DNA from: Candidatus Saccharimonadota bacterium
Lineage (GTDB): Bacteria; Patescibacteriota; Saccharimonadia; Saccharimonadales; Saccharimonadaceae
Assembly (NCBI GenBank): GCA_030531645.1
Contig: JAUNNB010000001.1
Span: 168,249 to 232,248 of the forward strand
DNA length: 64,000 bases
Reading direction: 5' to 3'
Below the pieces are notes generated by a model. It was not told the DNA's origin and did not search any database. It saw nothing but the letters and a program-made list of their open reading frames with translations. Positions within the stretch are counted from its first letter, which is position 1, and each line of letters opens with the position of its first letter. Both the position numbers and the translations under genes were made by a program. Of the stretch, positions 42,432-50,459 are shown piece after piece.

Positions 42432-42597
42432 TTGAAATTCATAGCAAACCCGTGCTATAATTAAGTCTCAAGGAAGACTTAAAACTTAAAATTAAATTGG
42501 CGGTGGAGACCAATGAGTTTTGTAAGGATTCCACTTAAAAAAGTAGCATCTCGCGAGGTTGAAAAAGAGAGGCTACCAATAAACCTCAGGAGAATTT
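42432..42597 (+). promoter_or_regulatory. Promoter and structured leader of the galU-like gene
   Basis: TTGAAA (42432-42437), 18-bp spacer, TGC-extended TATAAT (42456-42461). The leader of about 130 nt contains AAGTCT(CAAGGA)AGACTT, a stem GTGGA...TCCAC around the start of a short frame, and GTAGCATCTC...GAGAGGCTAC as a stronger hairpin, then CAGGAG before the ATG. No known riboswitch is recognised. Confidence 0.55.
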
Positions 42598-42608
42598 ATG
42601 AAATATAA
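42513..42608 (+). CDS. Possible 31-codon leader peptide overlapping galU
   Basis: ATG 42513, with GGTGGAG 5-6 nt before it, opens a 31-codon frame (MSFVRIPLKKVASREVEKER and then LPINLRRIYEI) that ends at TAA 42606-42608, 11 nt inside the galU-like gene in another frame. The good ribosome site and the overlap suggest translational coupling. Amino-acid content is basic and unremarkable. Confidence 0.4.
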   Translation: MSFVRIPLKKVASREVEKERLPINLRRIYEI

Positions 42609-43479
42609 ATTGCCTAAAAAGGCCGTAATTACAGACGCAGGTTGCGCTAGTCGCTTTTTGCCGATTACCAAAACCGTACCAAAGGCCATGATTCCAATGG
42701 GTGCTCGTCCTATTATGCAACTCGTTGTCGAGGAATGTATTGAGGCAGGCATCGAAGAAATCATTATCGTTGCGTCGCATGAAGGCAAGGCAACTTATGA
42801 AAATTATTTCTTTGACGAAGCTAAGCGCATCGAAGAAATGATGGCTAAGCAGGGTAAGGAAGACCGCTTCGCTCCAGTCAAGCGCATCCTCGAAGATTAT
42901 CCAAAGATTCGCGTCATTGAACAAGACCCAGCTCTTCCATATGGCAACGGCTCTCCAATCGCTTCTGCTCGCCCATATATTGACGACGACGAGGCATTTA
43001 TTGCTGTCTATTCAGACGATGTAGTATTCGGTGAGTCTGACGTAAAAACCCTCATTGAGTCCTACAAACAGCACGAAGATGCCAAGGCAATTATTATTGC
43101 ACAGGAAATGCCAAAAGAAGTTTTGAATAAGTACGGCATCATCCGTCTCAAAGACGAAGAAAAGATGACTCTCGATAATATCGTTGAGAAGCCAAAAATT
43201 GAGGATGCCCCATCTAATCTCACTTCATACGGTCGCTATCTTTTGACCCCAGAAGTATTTACTCATCTCGACCCAAAGAATACCGGTCTCGATGGTGAGC
43301 TTTGGACCGTTGATGCTATCACGAAGATGGCTGAAGAAGGTGATGTAATTGTAGAGAAAACTCGTGGCCACTGGATGACTACTGGTGATCCAAAGAATTA
43401 CCTCATGGCACTTCTTGAATATACATTCGAGAACGAAGACTTCGCCGACGATGTCAAAGAATTTGTAAAGAAAAAATAA
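42598..43479 (+). CDS. galU: UTP-glucose-1-phosphate uridylyltransferase-like protein
   Basis: The 293-residue protein follows GalU throughout: FLPITKTVPKAMIPMGARP, IEEIIIVASHEGK, YGNGSPIASARPYI, AFIAVYSDDVVFGE, NKYGIIRLK, LDNIVEKPK, YLLTPEVFTHL, GELWTVDAI and MTTGDPKNYL. GalU makes UDP-glucose for surface glycans and glycolipids. The N-terminal nucleotide loop reads DAGCASRFLP where the family has AAGxGTRFLP, so two usually invariant Gly/Thr positions are changed. ATG 42598 follows CAGGAG. A related nucleotidyltransferase with a different nucleotide preference is possible. Confidence 0.88.
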   Translation: MKYKLPKKAVITDAGCASRFLPITKTVPKAMIPMGARPIMQLVVEECIEAGIEEIIIVASHEGKATYENYFFDEAKRIEEMMAKQGKEDRFAPVKRILEDYPKIRVIEQDPALPYGNGSPIASARPYIDDDEAFIAVYSDDVVFGESDVKTLIESYKQHEDAKAIIIAQEMPKEVLNKYGIIRLKDEEKMTLDNIVEKPKIEDAPSNLTSYGRYLLTPEVFTHLDPKNTGLDGELWTVDAITKMAEEGDVIVEKTRGHWMTTGDPKNYLMALLEYTFENEDFADDVKEFVKKK

Positions 43480-43510
43480 AATAAGCACAAGCAAACCGTG
43501 TCGGAGAAAC

Positions 43511-43540
43511 AATTAAAGGCCCAGTGGGCCTTTAATTTTT
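43511..43540. terminator. Bidirectional terminator, part of a nested palindromic region
   Basis: AATTAAAGGCCC, AGT loop, GGGCCTTTAATT, a perfect 12-bp palindrome with U-runs both ways, between galU and the convergent 43588 gene. It sits inside wider imperfect inverted repeats. Confidence 0.9.
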
Positions 43541-43587
43541 CGAGACAGAGGCGCGTGGCGAATGCCACGACGCCGCGTTTGCGATGC

Positions 43588-43857
43588 TTATTTATTTTTT
43601 CTCTTACCGATTTTATCCATCAGGAAGTCTAATACGACATTCCTTGAAGAAGTTGCGTTGTAAGTGAAGCTACGAACATTGTCGACTACATCATCAGCCT
43701 TGTCTGCAATGGACTGCCCAGTTTCAAGAATCTGCTTGGCCTGCTTAGTAAGTTTGATTAGTTTTACGATAAGGATAATGCCTAGAATCAAGAAGATGAG
43801 AAGCGCTGTGCTCAAGATTCCGACAATAATCCATTCAGCTACATTTAAATTGTTCAT
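43588..43857 (-). CDS. Small DUF948-like membrane protein
   Basis: An 89-residue protein with one N-terminal membrane helix (about 8-33) and a coiled-coil-like tail (LTKQAKQILETGQSIADKADDVVDNV), the pattern of DUF948-type general-stress membrane proteins. Basic end KIGKRKNK. ATG 43857 follows AAGGAAC. It is divergent from the YtxH-like gene; the two families often act together in other bacteria, which is context rather than proof. Confidence 0.75.
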   Translation of the reverse strand: MNNLNVAEWIIVGILSTALLIFLILGIILIVKLIKLTKQAKQILETGQSIADKADDVVDNVRSFTYNATSSRNVVLDFLMDKIGKRKNK

Positions 43858-43956
43858 AGTGTTCCTTTTTTATCTGGAAACATTATAGCATATCTATTTG
43901 ATTTTTTATATGGCTTATGCTAAAATGAGGAAAAGTAATAACTCTAAGGAGAAAAA

Positions 43957-44232
43957 ATGGCAAGAAAAAAGAAAAAAGGCGTGCTTGGTAAGATTTTACT
44001 AGCACTCGGCATTGGTGCCGCTGCTGGTGCTACCGCAGTTTATGCTTCTGATCCAAAGAATCGTCAGAAGGTTAAAAATGTTGCAAACAAAACCAAAGGT
44101 GAAGCCAAGAAAGTTGGTAGCGCCGTAGAAACAGAAGCTAAGAAGCTCGGCAAGAGCGCAAAAAGCTCTGGCAAGAGAGTTGCTTCCAAAGCTAAGAAAT
44201 CAGCAAAAGCTGTTGCTAAAAGCGCCAAATAG
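43957..44232 (+). CDS. YtxH-like protein with a histone-H1-like tail
   Basis: The 91-residue protein has MARKKKKG, one membrane helix (about 9-28), DPKNRQKVKN (the YtxH-like motif after the helix) and a Lys/Ala/Ser tail of about 45 residues resembling histone H1 or bacterial Hc1 proteins. It is preceded by TTGATT, 17 bp, TGC-extended TAAAAT and by AAGGAG. The next gene follows after 8 nt and ends in a similar tail. Confidence 0.8.
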   Translation: MARKKKKGVLGKILLALGIGAAAGATAVYASDPKNRQKVKNVANKTKGEAKKVGSAVETEAKKLGKSAKSSGKRVASKAKKSAKAVAKSAK

Positions 44233-44240
44233 GAGAACTG

Positions 44241-44942
44241 ATGAAACGTAAATATGTAGATAGTCATTGGCTCATCTTCGCCGTCCAGGGCGTATTCATG
44301 CTCCTCTTCGGCTGGTTCACGATGTTTGCTAATGTTGAGAGCTTGAATACTCTCGTTGCAGTCATCGGTACCGTGTTGTTAGGCCTCGGCGTGATTGAAC
44401 TTTTCAATCTTCTCCGTCGTACCGTTTTGAAAGAGACTTGGGGTCTCAGCCTTGCACTCGCAGTCTTTGAGATTGCAGTTGCATTTACCCTTCTCTTTAC
44501 ACTCGATATGAATAGCGTCTTGCACCTTGCAATTATCGCATCATATGTGGTCGTCCGCGGTCTCCTCGAGATTCTTATCGGTCTCCGCTCTGTGGATGAT
44601 AGAACTGATAAGTTCATCTGGACCGGTCTCGGTGTGATTGGATGTATCATGGGCTTCGTAATTCTCAATTCAGAAACATTTGCTGAATCAATCGGATTTA
44701 TCAAGGTGTTTGGTAGCTATATGATGCTTGCCGGCTTCACACACTTAATTTACGGTGTCCATAATAATGACCAGGCAAAGATCTTGAAAGAGCAACGCAC
44801 TGCATCTGCAAAGCGTTCCGCTTCTAAACGTTCTGCAGTTCGTAAACCTGCTGCCAAGGCTCCGACCAAAAAAGCCCCAGCCAAGAAACTGGTAGCAAAG
44901 AAAGCTCCTGCCAAGAAGAAAAGCACATCTAGGAAAAAATAG
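44241..44942 (+). CDS. HdeD/DUF308-like membrane protein with a histone-like C-terminal tail
   Basis: The 233-residue protein has six hydrophobic segments in the first 175 residues arranged as in HdeD/DUF308 proteins (WLIFAVQGVFMLLFGWF, LVAVIGTVLLGLGVIEL, ...WTGLGVIGCIMGFVIL). The last about 45 residues are a Lys/Ala/Pro repeat region (AAKAPTKKAPAKK, then similar units) like histone H1 or mycobacterial HU tails. Start ATG 44241 with AGGAG 6 nt upstream. The tail should lie in the cytosol and could bind nucleic acid or acidic surfaces; this is inference. Confidence 0.78.
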   Translation: MKRKYVDSHWLIFAVQGVFMLLFGWFTMFANVESLNTLVAVIGTVLLGLGVIELFNLLRRTVLKETWGLSLALAVFEIAVAFTLLFTLDMNSVLHLAIIASYVVVRGLLEILIGLRSVDDRTDKFIWTGLGVIGCIMGFVILNSETFAESIGFIKVFGSYMMLAGFTHLIYGVHNNDQAKILKEQRTASAKRSASKRSAVRKPAAKAPTKKAPAKKLVAKKAPAKKKSTSRKK

Positions 44943-44970
44943 AAGTAAGCCCTGCGGGGCTTACTTTTTT
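44943..44970 (+). terminator. Terminator of the 43957-44942 unit
   Basis: AAGTAAGCCC, TGC(G) loop, GGGCTTACTT, TTTT. The dnaE -10 box TATAAT follows at 44975-44980. Confidence 0.92.
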
Positions 44971-44988
44971 GGTGTATAATATATCTAT

Positions 44989-47900
44989 ATGGGAGAGGTC
45001 ATTTGCTACAAACATGAAGATGTTGATGCTTCTAAGCTTCAAGCATCTGATTTTGTGCATCTACATAACCACACCCACTACTCACTCCTAGACGGTCTTA
45101 CTAAGATTCCAGATTTGGTCGAGTATGTAAAAATGCTTGGTATGAAAGCTGTTGCCGTGACGGATCATGGCACGATGTCCGGTCTCGTCGAACTGTATAA
45201 AACTGCCAATGAAAATGAAATCAAGCCTATTCTAGGTCTAGAGGCATATGTTGCGGCACGCGGTCGTATGGACAAGGACCCAGCCTACGATAAGGAACGC
45301 TTTCACATTACCCTCCTCGCTATGAACATCGAGGGCTACCGTAATCTCTGTCAGCTGATGACCTTAGCTGAAACCGAAGGTAAATATTATAAGCCTCGTA
45401 TCGACCATGAGATTATGGAGAAATACAATGAGGGGATTATCTGCCTTTCTGGTTGTGCATCATCTGAAATTTCTGTTGCATTGAAGAACGGCGATATGGA
45501 ACGCGCCAAGAGCTTAGTTGAATGGTACCACGGCGTCTATGGCGACAGGTTCTACCTTGAAATGCAGGACCACGGCCATCCAGATTCCCCAACCCATTGG
45601 GACGACCAAAATCGCATTAATGAAGGCCTTCAGCAAATCGCGAAAGAAACTGGTCTTCCACTAGTTATCACTTGTGACGGTCATTATTTGAAACATGAAG
45701 ACCAGGATGCGCACGAAATTCTACTTTGCGTTGGCACGGCTAGCAACCTCAGTGACGAAAATCGTATGACATTGAAGGATTTTCAGCTCCATGTCATTCC
45801 GCCGGATGAGATTATTAGTCGTTGGTCTAAAGATTTCCCTGAAGCCGTGAAGAATACAAAAGCCATTGCAGATAGATGTAATACAGAATTAATTCTAGGT
45901 GAGATCTTCATTCCTAAATTCCCAGTGCCAGAAGAAGTCCTGCCAACTCTCATTATTGAAGAGGTTAATCGCAAAGATTTCAAGACCGATGAAGAATACG
46001 AGACCGCCAAGAGCCGCGCTATTGAGAAGGCATATCTAGACAAGTTAGTTTTTCAAGGCCTCGTGTATCGCTATTGCGGATATAAATTAGAAGATACGAC
46101 TAACCTCACTATCGAAGAATGCCGCAAACTTATCGAAGAAGCAGATAAGAAGCTAGAACGCGCCGACGAAAAACTTAAAGTTCTCCCACGTATCGATTAC
46201 GAGCTTTCGGTCGTCAATAAAATGGGCTACAACGGCTACTTCCTTATCGTCCAGGATTTCATTAACTGGGGCAAGTCTCAGCGTATCGTCTATGGCCCAG
46301 GTCGTGGTTCGGCTGCCGGTTCCATCCTCGCTTACGCCCTCCGCATTACCGAGCTTGACCCACTCAAATACGACCTACTTTTCGAGCGCTTCCTTAACCC
46401 AGATCGTATTTCCATGCCAGATATTGATACAGATATCCAAGATACTCGTCGTGACGAAGTGATTGAATACTGTACCGAGAAATATGGCAAAGCACGCGTC
46501 GGCAATATTGTGACCTTCGGTAAGATGATGGGTAAAATGGCTGTGCGCGATGTGGCACGCGTCATGGAAGTTCCATATGCCGAAGCAGATAGACTAGCCA
46601 AGATGGTGCCAGATCCAGAAATGGGCCACCATGTGCCTATCAAGAAAGCTCTCGAGACTTCTCCAGACCTAAAGGATGAATACGAGAAGAATCCGACTGC
46701 GCACGAAGTGCTTGATTTCGCATCCAAACTTGAGGGGACAATTCGCTCGCACGGTGTCCACGCTTGTGGTGTCGTGATTGCCCCAGATGATCTTGTCAAA
46801 TTCCTCCCGATGGAAGTTTCCGCTAAGGGTCCTCTGGCCACCCAATTCCCAGGCCCAACTATCGAGGAACTTGGCCTTCTTAAAATGGACTTCCTCGGCC
46901 TTAGCAACCTTTCTGTGATTAACAACGCCCTGCGCATGATTCGCAAGGTGTATAAAAACGATATTGACCTCTACCAGCTTCCGCTCGATGATAAAAAGAC
47001 CTACGAACTTCTGCAACGCGCTGAAACCACTGGCGTCTTCCAGCTTGAATCTGCCGGCATGAAGCGCTATCTCAAAGATTTGAAAGCATCCAGATTTGAA
47101 GACATCATCGCTATGGTGGCCCTTTATCGTCCGGGCCCAATGCAGTTCATCGACAGCTTCATTAAGCGTAAACACGGCGAGGAAGAGATTACCTATCTCC
47201 ATCCGGGTCTTGAGAATTCTTTGAAAAATACCTACGGTATTATGATTTACCAGGAGCAGTTCATGCAGATTTCGCGTGAATGGTGTGGCTTTACTGGCGG
47301 TGAATCAGATACTCTTCGTAAGGCCGTCGGTAAGAAAAAAGTGAAGTTGATGGAGGAATTGAAGCCGAAATTCATCAAAGGTGCCGTCGAAGTCGGTGGT
47401 GCAACAGAAGAGATCGCCGAAACTTTTTGGAATCAGCTCCTCGAATTCGCGAACTACTGTTTCAACAAGTCTCACGCCGCGTGTTATGCGCTTGTGGCAT
47501 ATTGGACAGCCTATCTCAAGGCTCATTATCCAGATGCCTTTATGGCCGCCCTTATGACTTCCGATATGCGATGGACAGATCGTCTTGCTATCGAAATTTC
47601 CGAGTGCAAACGCATGGGACTCAAAGTTCTCGGCCCAGATATCAACCAGTCCTATTCAGATTTCTCCATCGTGGGCGGTGAGAACACCATTCGTTTCGGC
47701 CTAGCCGGCGTAAAAGGTATGGGCAAGGCGCTTATCGAGGAAATTGTGATTCCAGAACGCGATGAAAACGGTCCGTTCCAGTCCGTTTGTGATTTTGCAA
47801 AACGCATTAATAGTACCAAGTTCAATAAGAAATCTTGGGAGTCTGCCATTAAGACTGGTGCCTTCGATAGGTTTAATACACGCTCAGACCTTCTATTTAA

Positions 47901-48852
47901 CCTTGAAGCCATTCAGGGTTATGGCAATAAAGCCCAGACCGACTCAGCCTCCGGCCAGATGAGCCTCTTTGATATGATGGGCGAAGCTGGTGAAATCCCT
48001 GAGCCAGAAATCAAGAAATCTCCTGCCGAAGTGTCTGAGAAAGAGCAGCTCCTCTGGGAGCGCGACCTTATGGGCCTCTATCTATCAGCTCACCCACTCG
48101 ATAAATATGACACCTTCTTTGAGGAGCGTTGCCATCCGTTCTCAGCAGTATGTGCAGATAATGAAGATTGCGAAGTGGTAATCGGTGGTATCATTACCGA
48201 TGTTCGCTCTCTCCTTACGCATTCTGGCAAGAAGATGGCCTTTGTCAAAATGGAGAGCAAGACTGATAATATCGAAGTCATCATCTTTCCAAATGTATTC
48301 GAAAAATTACACGAAATACTTGTCGTAGACAATGTTGTGAAACTCCGCGGGCGTATTAGTTCTAAGGACAAGAACGGCAATATAACTTCAGACACGAAGA
48401 TTCTCGTAGAAGACGGCCAGCTTATCACTGATATTATGCTCGAAACCTACAAGTCTACCGGTGAACGCTTGCCAGATCCAAAGCCTGTCAAGAAAAAGGA
48501 ATACAAGAGGTCTAGGACTTCTGCTGAAACCGTCAAAAAGCCAGCTAAAAAGACTGAGGCTACTAAGGATGCACCTAAATCCGAGGCTCCTGCCGATACG
48601 CCAAAGCCTGTCATTAGAGATGCGAGGTTGCTCAAGATTTACATCCTCGTTACCGAGCCAGAAAATACAGAACTCCTGACCAATATTCGCAAGGTATGTG
48701 ATGATAATAAAGGTTTCTCTGAGGTTATCTTAGTATTGAAAGACGAAAACGGCAAACGCCCACTCCGCATGCCATTCAAATCCGACCCATCCGAAGAGTT
48801 AATTTCTGGACTTAAAAATCTTGTCGGCGATGAAGCGGTTGTGGTAAAATAA
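44989..48852 (+). CDS. dnaE: DNA polymerase III alpha subunit
   Basis: DnaE is the replicative polymerase. The 1287-residue product has the PHP domain (HLHNHTHYSLLDG from residue 24, AVAVTDHGTMSG), the pol3 palm (GPGRGSAAGSILAYALRI, MPDIDTDIQDTRRDEVIEY), the fingers (GVFQLESAGMKRYL, ALYRPGPM), helix-hairpin-helix and an OB fold (EVVIGGIITDVRS). Before the last domain there is a Lys/Pro/Ala-rich linker (about 1150-1190), unusual for DnaE. TATAAT stands 8 nt before ATG 44989. Confidence 0.97.
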   Translation: MGEVICYKHEDVDASKLQASDFVHLHNHTHYSLLDGLTKIPDLVEYVKMLGMKAVAVTDHGTMSGLVELYKTANENEIKPILGLEAYVAARGRMDKDPAYDKERFHITLLAMNIEGYRNLCQLMTLAETEGKYYKPRIDHEIMEKYNEGIICLSGCASSEISVALKNGDMERAKSLVEWYHGVYGDRFYLEMQDHGHPDSPTHWDDQNRINEGLQQIAKETGLPLVITCDGHYLKHEDQDAHEILLCVGTASNLSDENRMTLKDFQLHVIPPDEIISRWSKDFPEAVKNTKAIADRCNTELILGEIFIPKFPVPEEVLPTLIIEEVNRKDFKTDEEYETAKSRAIEKAYLDKLVFQGLVYRYCGYKLEDTTNLTIEECRKLIEEADKKLERADEKLKVLPRIDYELSVVNKMGYNGYFLIVQDFINWGKSQRIVYGPGRGSAAGSILAYALRITELDPLKYDLLFERFLNPDRISMPDIDTDIQDTRRDEVIEYCTEKYGKARVGNIVTFGKMMGKMAVRDVARVMEVPYAEADRLAKMVPDPEMGHHVPIKKALETSPDLKDEYEKNPTAHEVLDFASKLEGTIRSHGVHACGVVIAPDDLVKFLPMEVSAKGPLATQFPGPTIEELGLLKMDFLGLSNLSVINNALRMIRKVYKNDIDLYQLPLDDKKTYELLQRAETTGVFQLESAGMKRYLKDLKASRFEDIIAMVALYRPGPMQFIDSFIKRKHGEEEITYLHPGLENSLKNTYGIMIYQEQFMQISREWCGFTGGESDTLRKAVGKKKVKLMEELKPKFIKGAVEVGGATEEIAETFWNQLLEFANYCFNKSHAACYALVAYWTAYLKAHYPDAFMAALMTSDMRWTDRLAIEISECKRMGLKVLGPDINQSYSDFSIVGGENTIRFGLAGVKGMGKALIEEIVIPERDENGPFQSVCDFAKRINSTKFNKKSWESAIKTGAFDRFNTRSDLLFNLEAIQGYGNKAQTDSASGQMSLFDMMGEAGEIPEPEIKKSPAEVSEKEQLLWERDLMGLYLSAHPLDKYDTFFEERCHPFSAVCADNEDCEVVIGGIITDVRSLLTHSGKKMAFVKMESKTDNIEVIIFPNVFEKLHEILVVDNVVKLRGRISSKDKNGNITSDTKILVEDGQLITDIMLETYKSTGERLPDPKPVKKKEYKRSRTSAETVKKPAKKTEATKDAPKSEAPADTPKPVIRDARLLKIYILVTEPENTELLTNIRKVCDDNKGFSEVILVLKDENGKRPLRMPFKSDPSEELISGLKNLVGDEAVVVK

Positions 48853-48872
48853 TAGTTGAAACTGGAGGTATT

Positions 48873-50441
48873 TTGAACAAGGTTAGCAAATATATAAACG
48901 AACATATCGATGGCACTGTTTTTGATCGCCCGAGCTCAATGAAGCCATATTCGCGTGACCGTTCGTTTTTGAATGTTGATCCAAAATTTGTAGTCCTTCC
49001 AAGCTCTACGGAAGATATTAGGGTTGTCCTGAAGTTCTTGAACGATTTGTCTGAACGCGGCTTCCCGCTACCTATCGCTGTGCGTGGTTCTGGCCTCGAT
49101 AAAACCGGCGCTGACCTTTCTGAAGGTGTTGTAATTTCCGTTGAACGCCTAGACCAAGTTTTGGAAGTGGATGAGAACGCTCGTATGGTTCGTGTTCAGT
49201 CCGGTACTACTTTAGGCAAGCTCAATGCTGTGCTCTCGGCTTATGGCCTCACGGTTCCAGTCGACGCACCAGCTGATGAAACTATCCTAGACTTGATTTC
49301 TAATTACACACTTGATAATTATTCCGGCAAGTACAATTCAATCTATTATTATACAGAACATCTAGAAGTTGCACTTACATCTGGCGACCTTATCCAAACA
49401 TCCAGCCTTACTCCTAAAATGCTCGCCAAAAAGGCTGAAGCCAACTCACCTACTGGTCGTATTTACCGCAAGATTAGCGATCTCCTAGCAAACAAGACGG
49501 ATATGATAAAGGAAATCCAGTCCGAGCCTCGCAACTTTGGTGGTTATCGTATGATTTCTAAAGTTGAAGACAGTCGTGGCAACGTAGACTTAATGCCGCT
49601 CTTCTTCGGTTCTAACAATACCTTGGGTGTCATCACTGAGATTATCCTTCGTGTTGAGCCACTATTGCGCGAGAGAAAGAGCGTACTAGCGCATTTCGCA
49701 TCTGCAAAGTCTGCCACCACCTTCGCCGAAAGTCTCAATAAAAAGACTCCAGTCTCTATCAATATCTTCGACCATAATGTGGTAAAGAACGCCGCTGCAC
49801 TTGGCAAGAAAATTAGTTTCATTGAGCCAAAGGATGACGGTTATTATGTGTTCGCATCATTTGATGACAATAAACTCGTCCTTCCACGCAAGATGAAGGA
49901 AATTGCAGAAATGAAGTCTGCTCCAAAGAAGATGATTGTAGAAGATCAGAAGAATAAGGAAGATTTCACTAGCCTTGAAAAGATGCTCGCAGAGTTCCTT
50001 AATGACGAAGATGCTTACGACCATCCAGTCATCCTTGATGATATTTATATCCCAAACAAGAGCTCCGCTAAGTTCCTCGAAAAACTTGTTGAGATAGAAG
50101 AGAACTTTGGGCGCGACATGCCAGTAATCGGTTCACCAGCCACCGAGCTCTATTCAGTCCGCCCAGTCTTTAACCTAAGCGACGATATGGAAAAAGTCCG
50201 TATGTTTGAGTTCATCAAGGTCTATACTAGACTCGTTCGCGATCAAGGCGGTTCGCTTACTGGTGGCTCTGCCGAAGGCCGCACAAAGGGTGCATTCAAT
50301 TTTGCCAAGTATACTTCCCGCGAAGAGAAGTTCCACCTCTCTATCAAACACGCATTTGACCCAAATAATATATTGAATCCAGAAGTGAAGCTAGGCGCTA
50401 GCCTCACCGATGTTATTAGACACTTGAAGACAGATAAGTAA
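48873..50441 (+). CDS. FAD-linked oxidase (GlcD/D-lactate dehydrogenase-like)
   Basis: The 522-residue protein has the FAD_binding_4 fold: FVVLPSSTEDIRVVLKF, AVRGSGLDKTGADLSEGVVIS, VRVQSGTTLGKLNAVLSAYG, and FFGSNNTLGVITEIILRVEPL; the C-terminal substrate part ends in HAFDPNNILNPEVKLG, the usual family end. Such enzymes oxidise hydroxy acids such as D-lactate or glycolate. The iron-sulfur part found in some fused forms is absent. The start is TTG 48873 with TGGAGG 7 nt before it; it is probably read through from dnaE, 20 nt upstream. Confidence 0.88.
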   Translation: MNKVSKYINEHIDGTVFDRPSSMKPYSRDRSFLNVDPKFVVLPSSTEDIRVVLKFLNDLSERGFPLPIAVRGSGLDKTGADLSEGVVISVERLDQVLEVDENARMVRVQSGTTLGKLNAVLSAYGLTVPVDAPADETILDLISNYTLDNYSGKYNSIYYYTEHLEVALTSGDLIQTSSLTPKMLAKKAEANSPTGRIYRKISDLLANKTDMIKEIQSEPRNFGGYRMISKVEDSRGNVDLMPLFFGSNNTLGVITEIILRVEPLLRERKSVLAHFASAKSATTFAESLNKKTPVSINIFDHNVVKNAAALGKKISFIEPKDDGYYVFASFDDNKLVLPRKMKEIAEMKSAPKKMIVEDQKNKEDFTSLEKMLAEFLNDEDAYDHPVILDDIYIPNKSSAKFLEKLVEIEENFGRDMPVIGSPATELYSVRPVFNLSDDMEKVRMFEFIKVYTRLVRDQGGSLTGGSAEGRTKGAFNFAKYTSREEKFHLSIKHAFDPNNILNPEVKLGASLTDVIRHLKTDK

Positions 50442-50452
50442 AGTGTTATAAT
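50424..50452 (+). promoter_or_regulatory. tig promoter
   Basis: TTGAAG (50424-50429) inside the end of the upstream gene, 17-bp spacer, TATAAT (50447-50452), 7 nt before the ATG. Confidence 0.8.
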
Positions 50453-50459
50453 AACAGAT

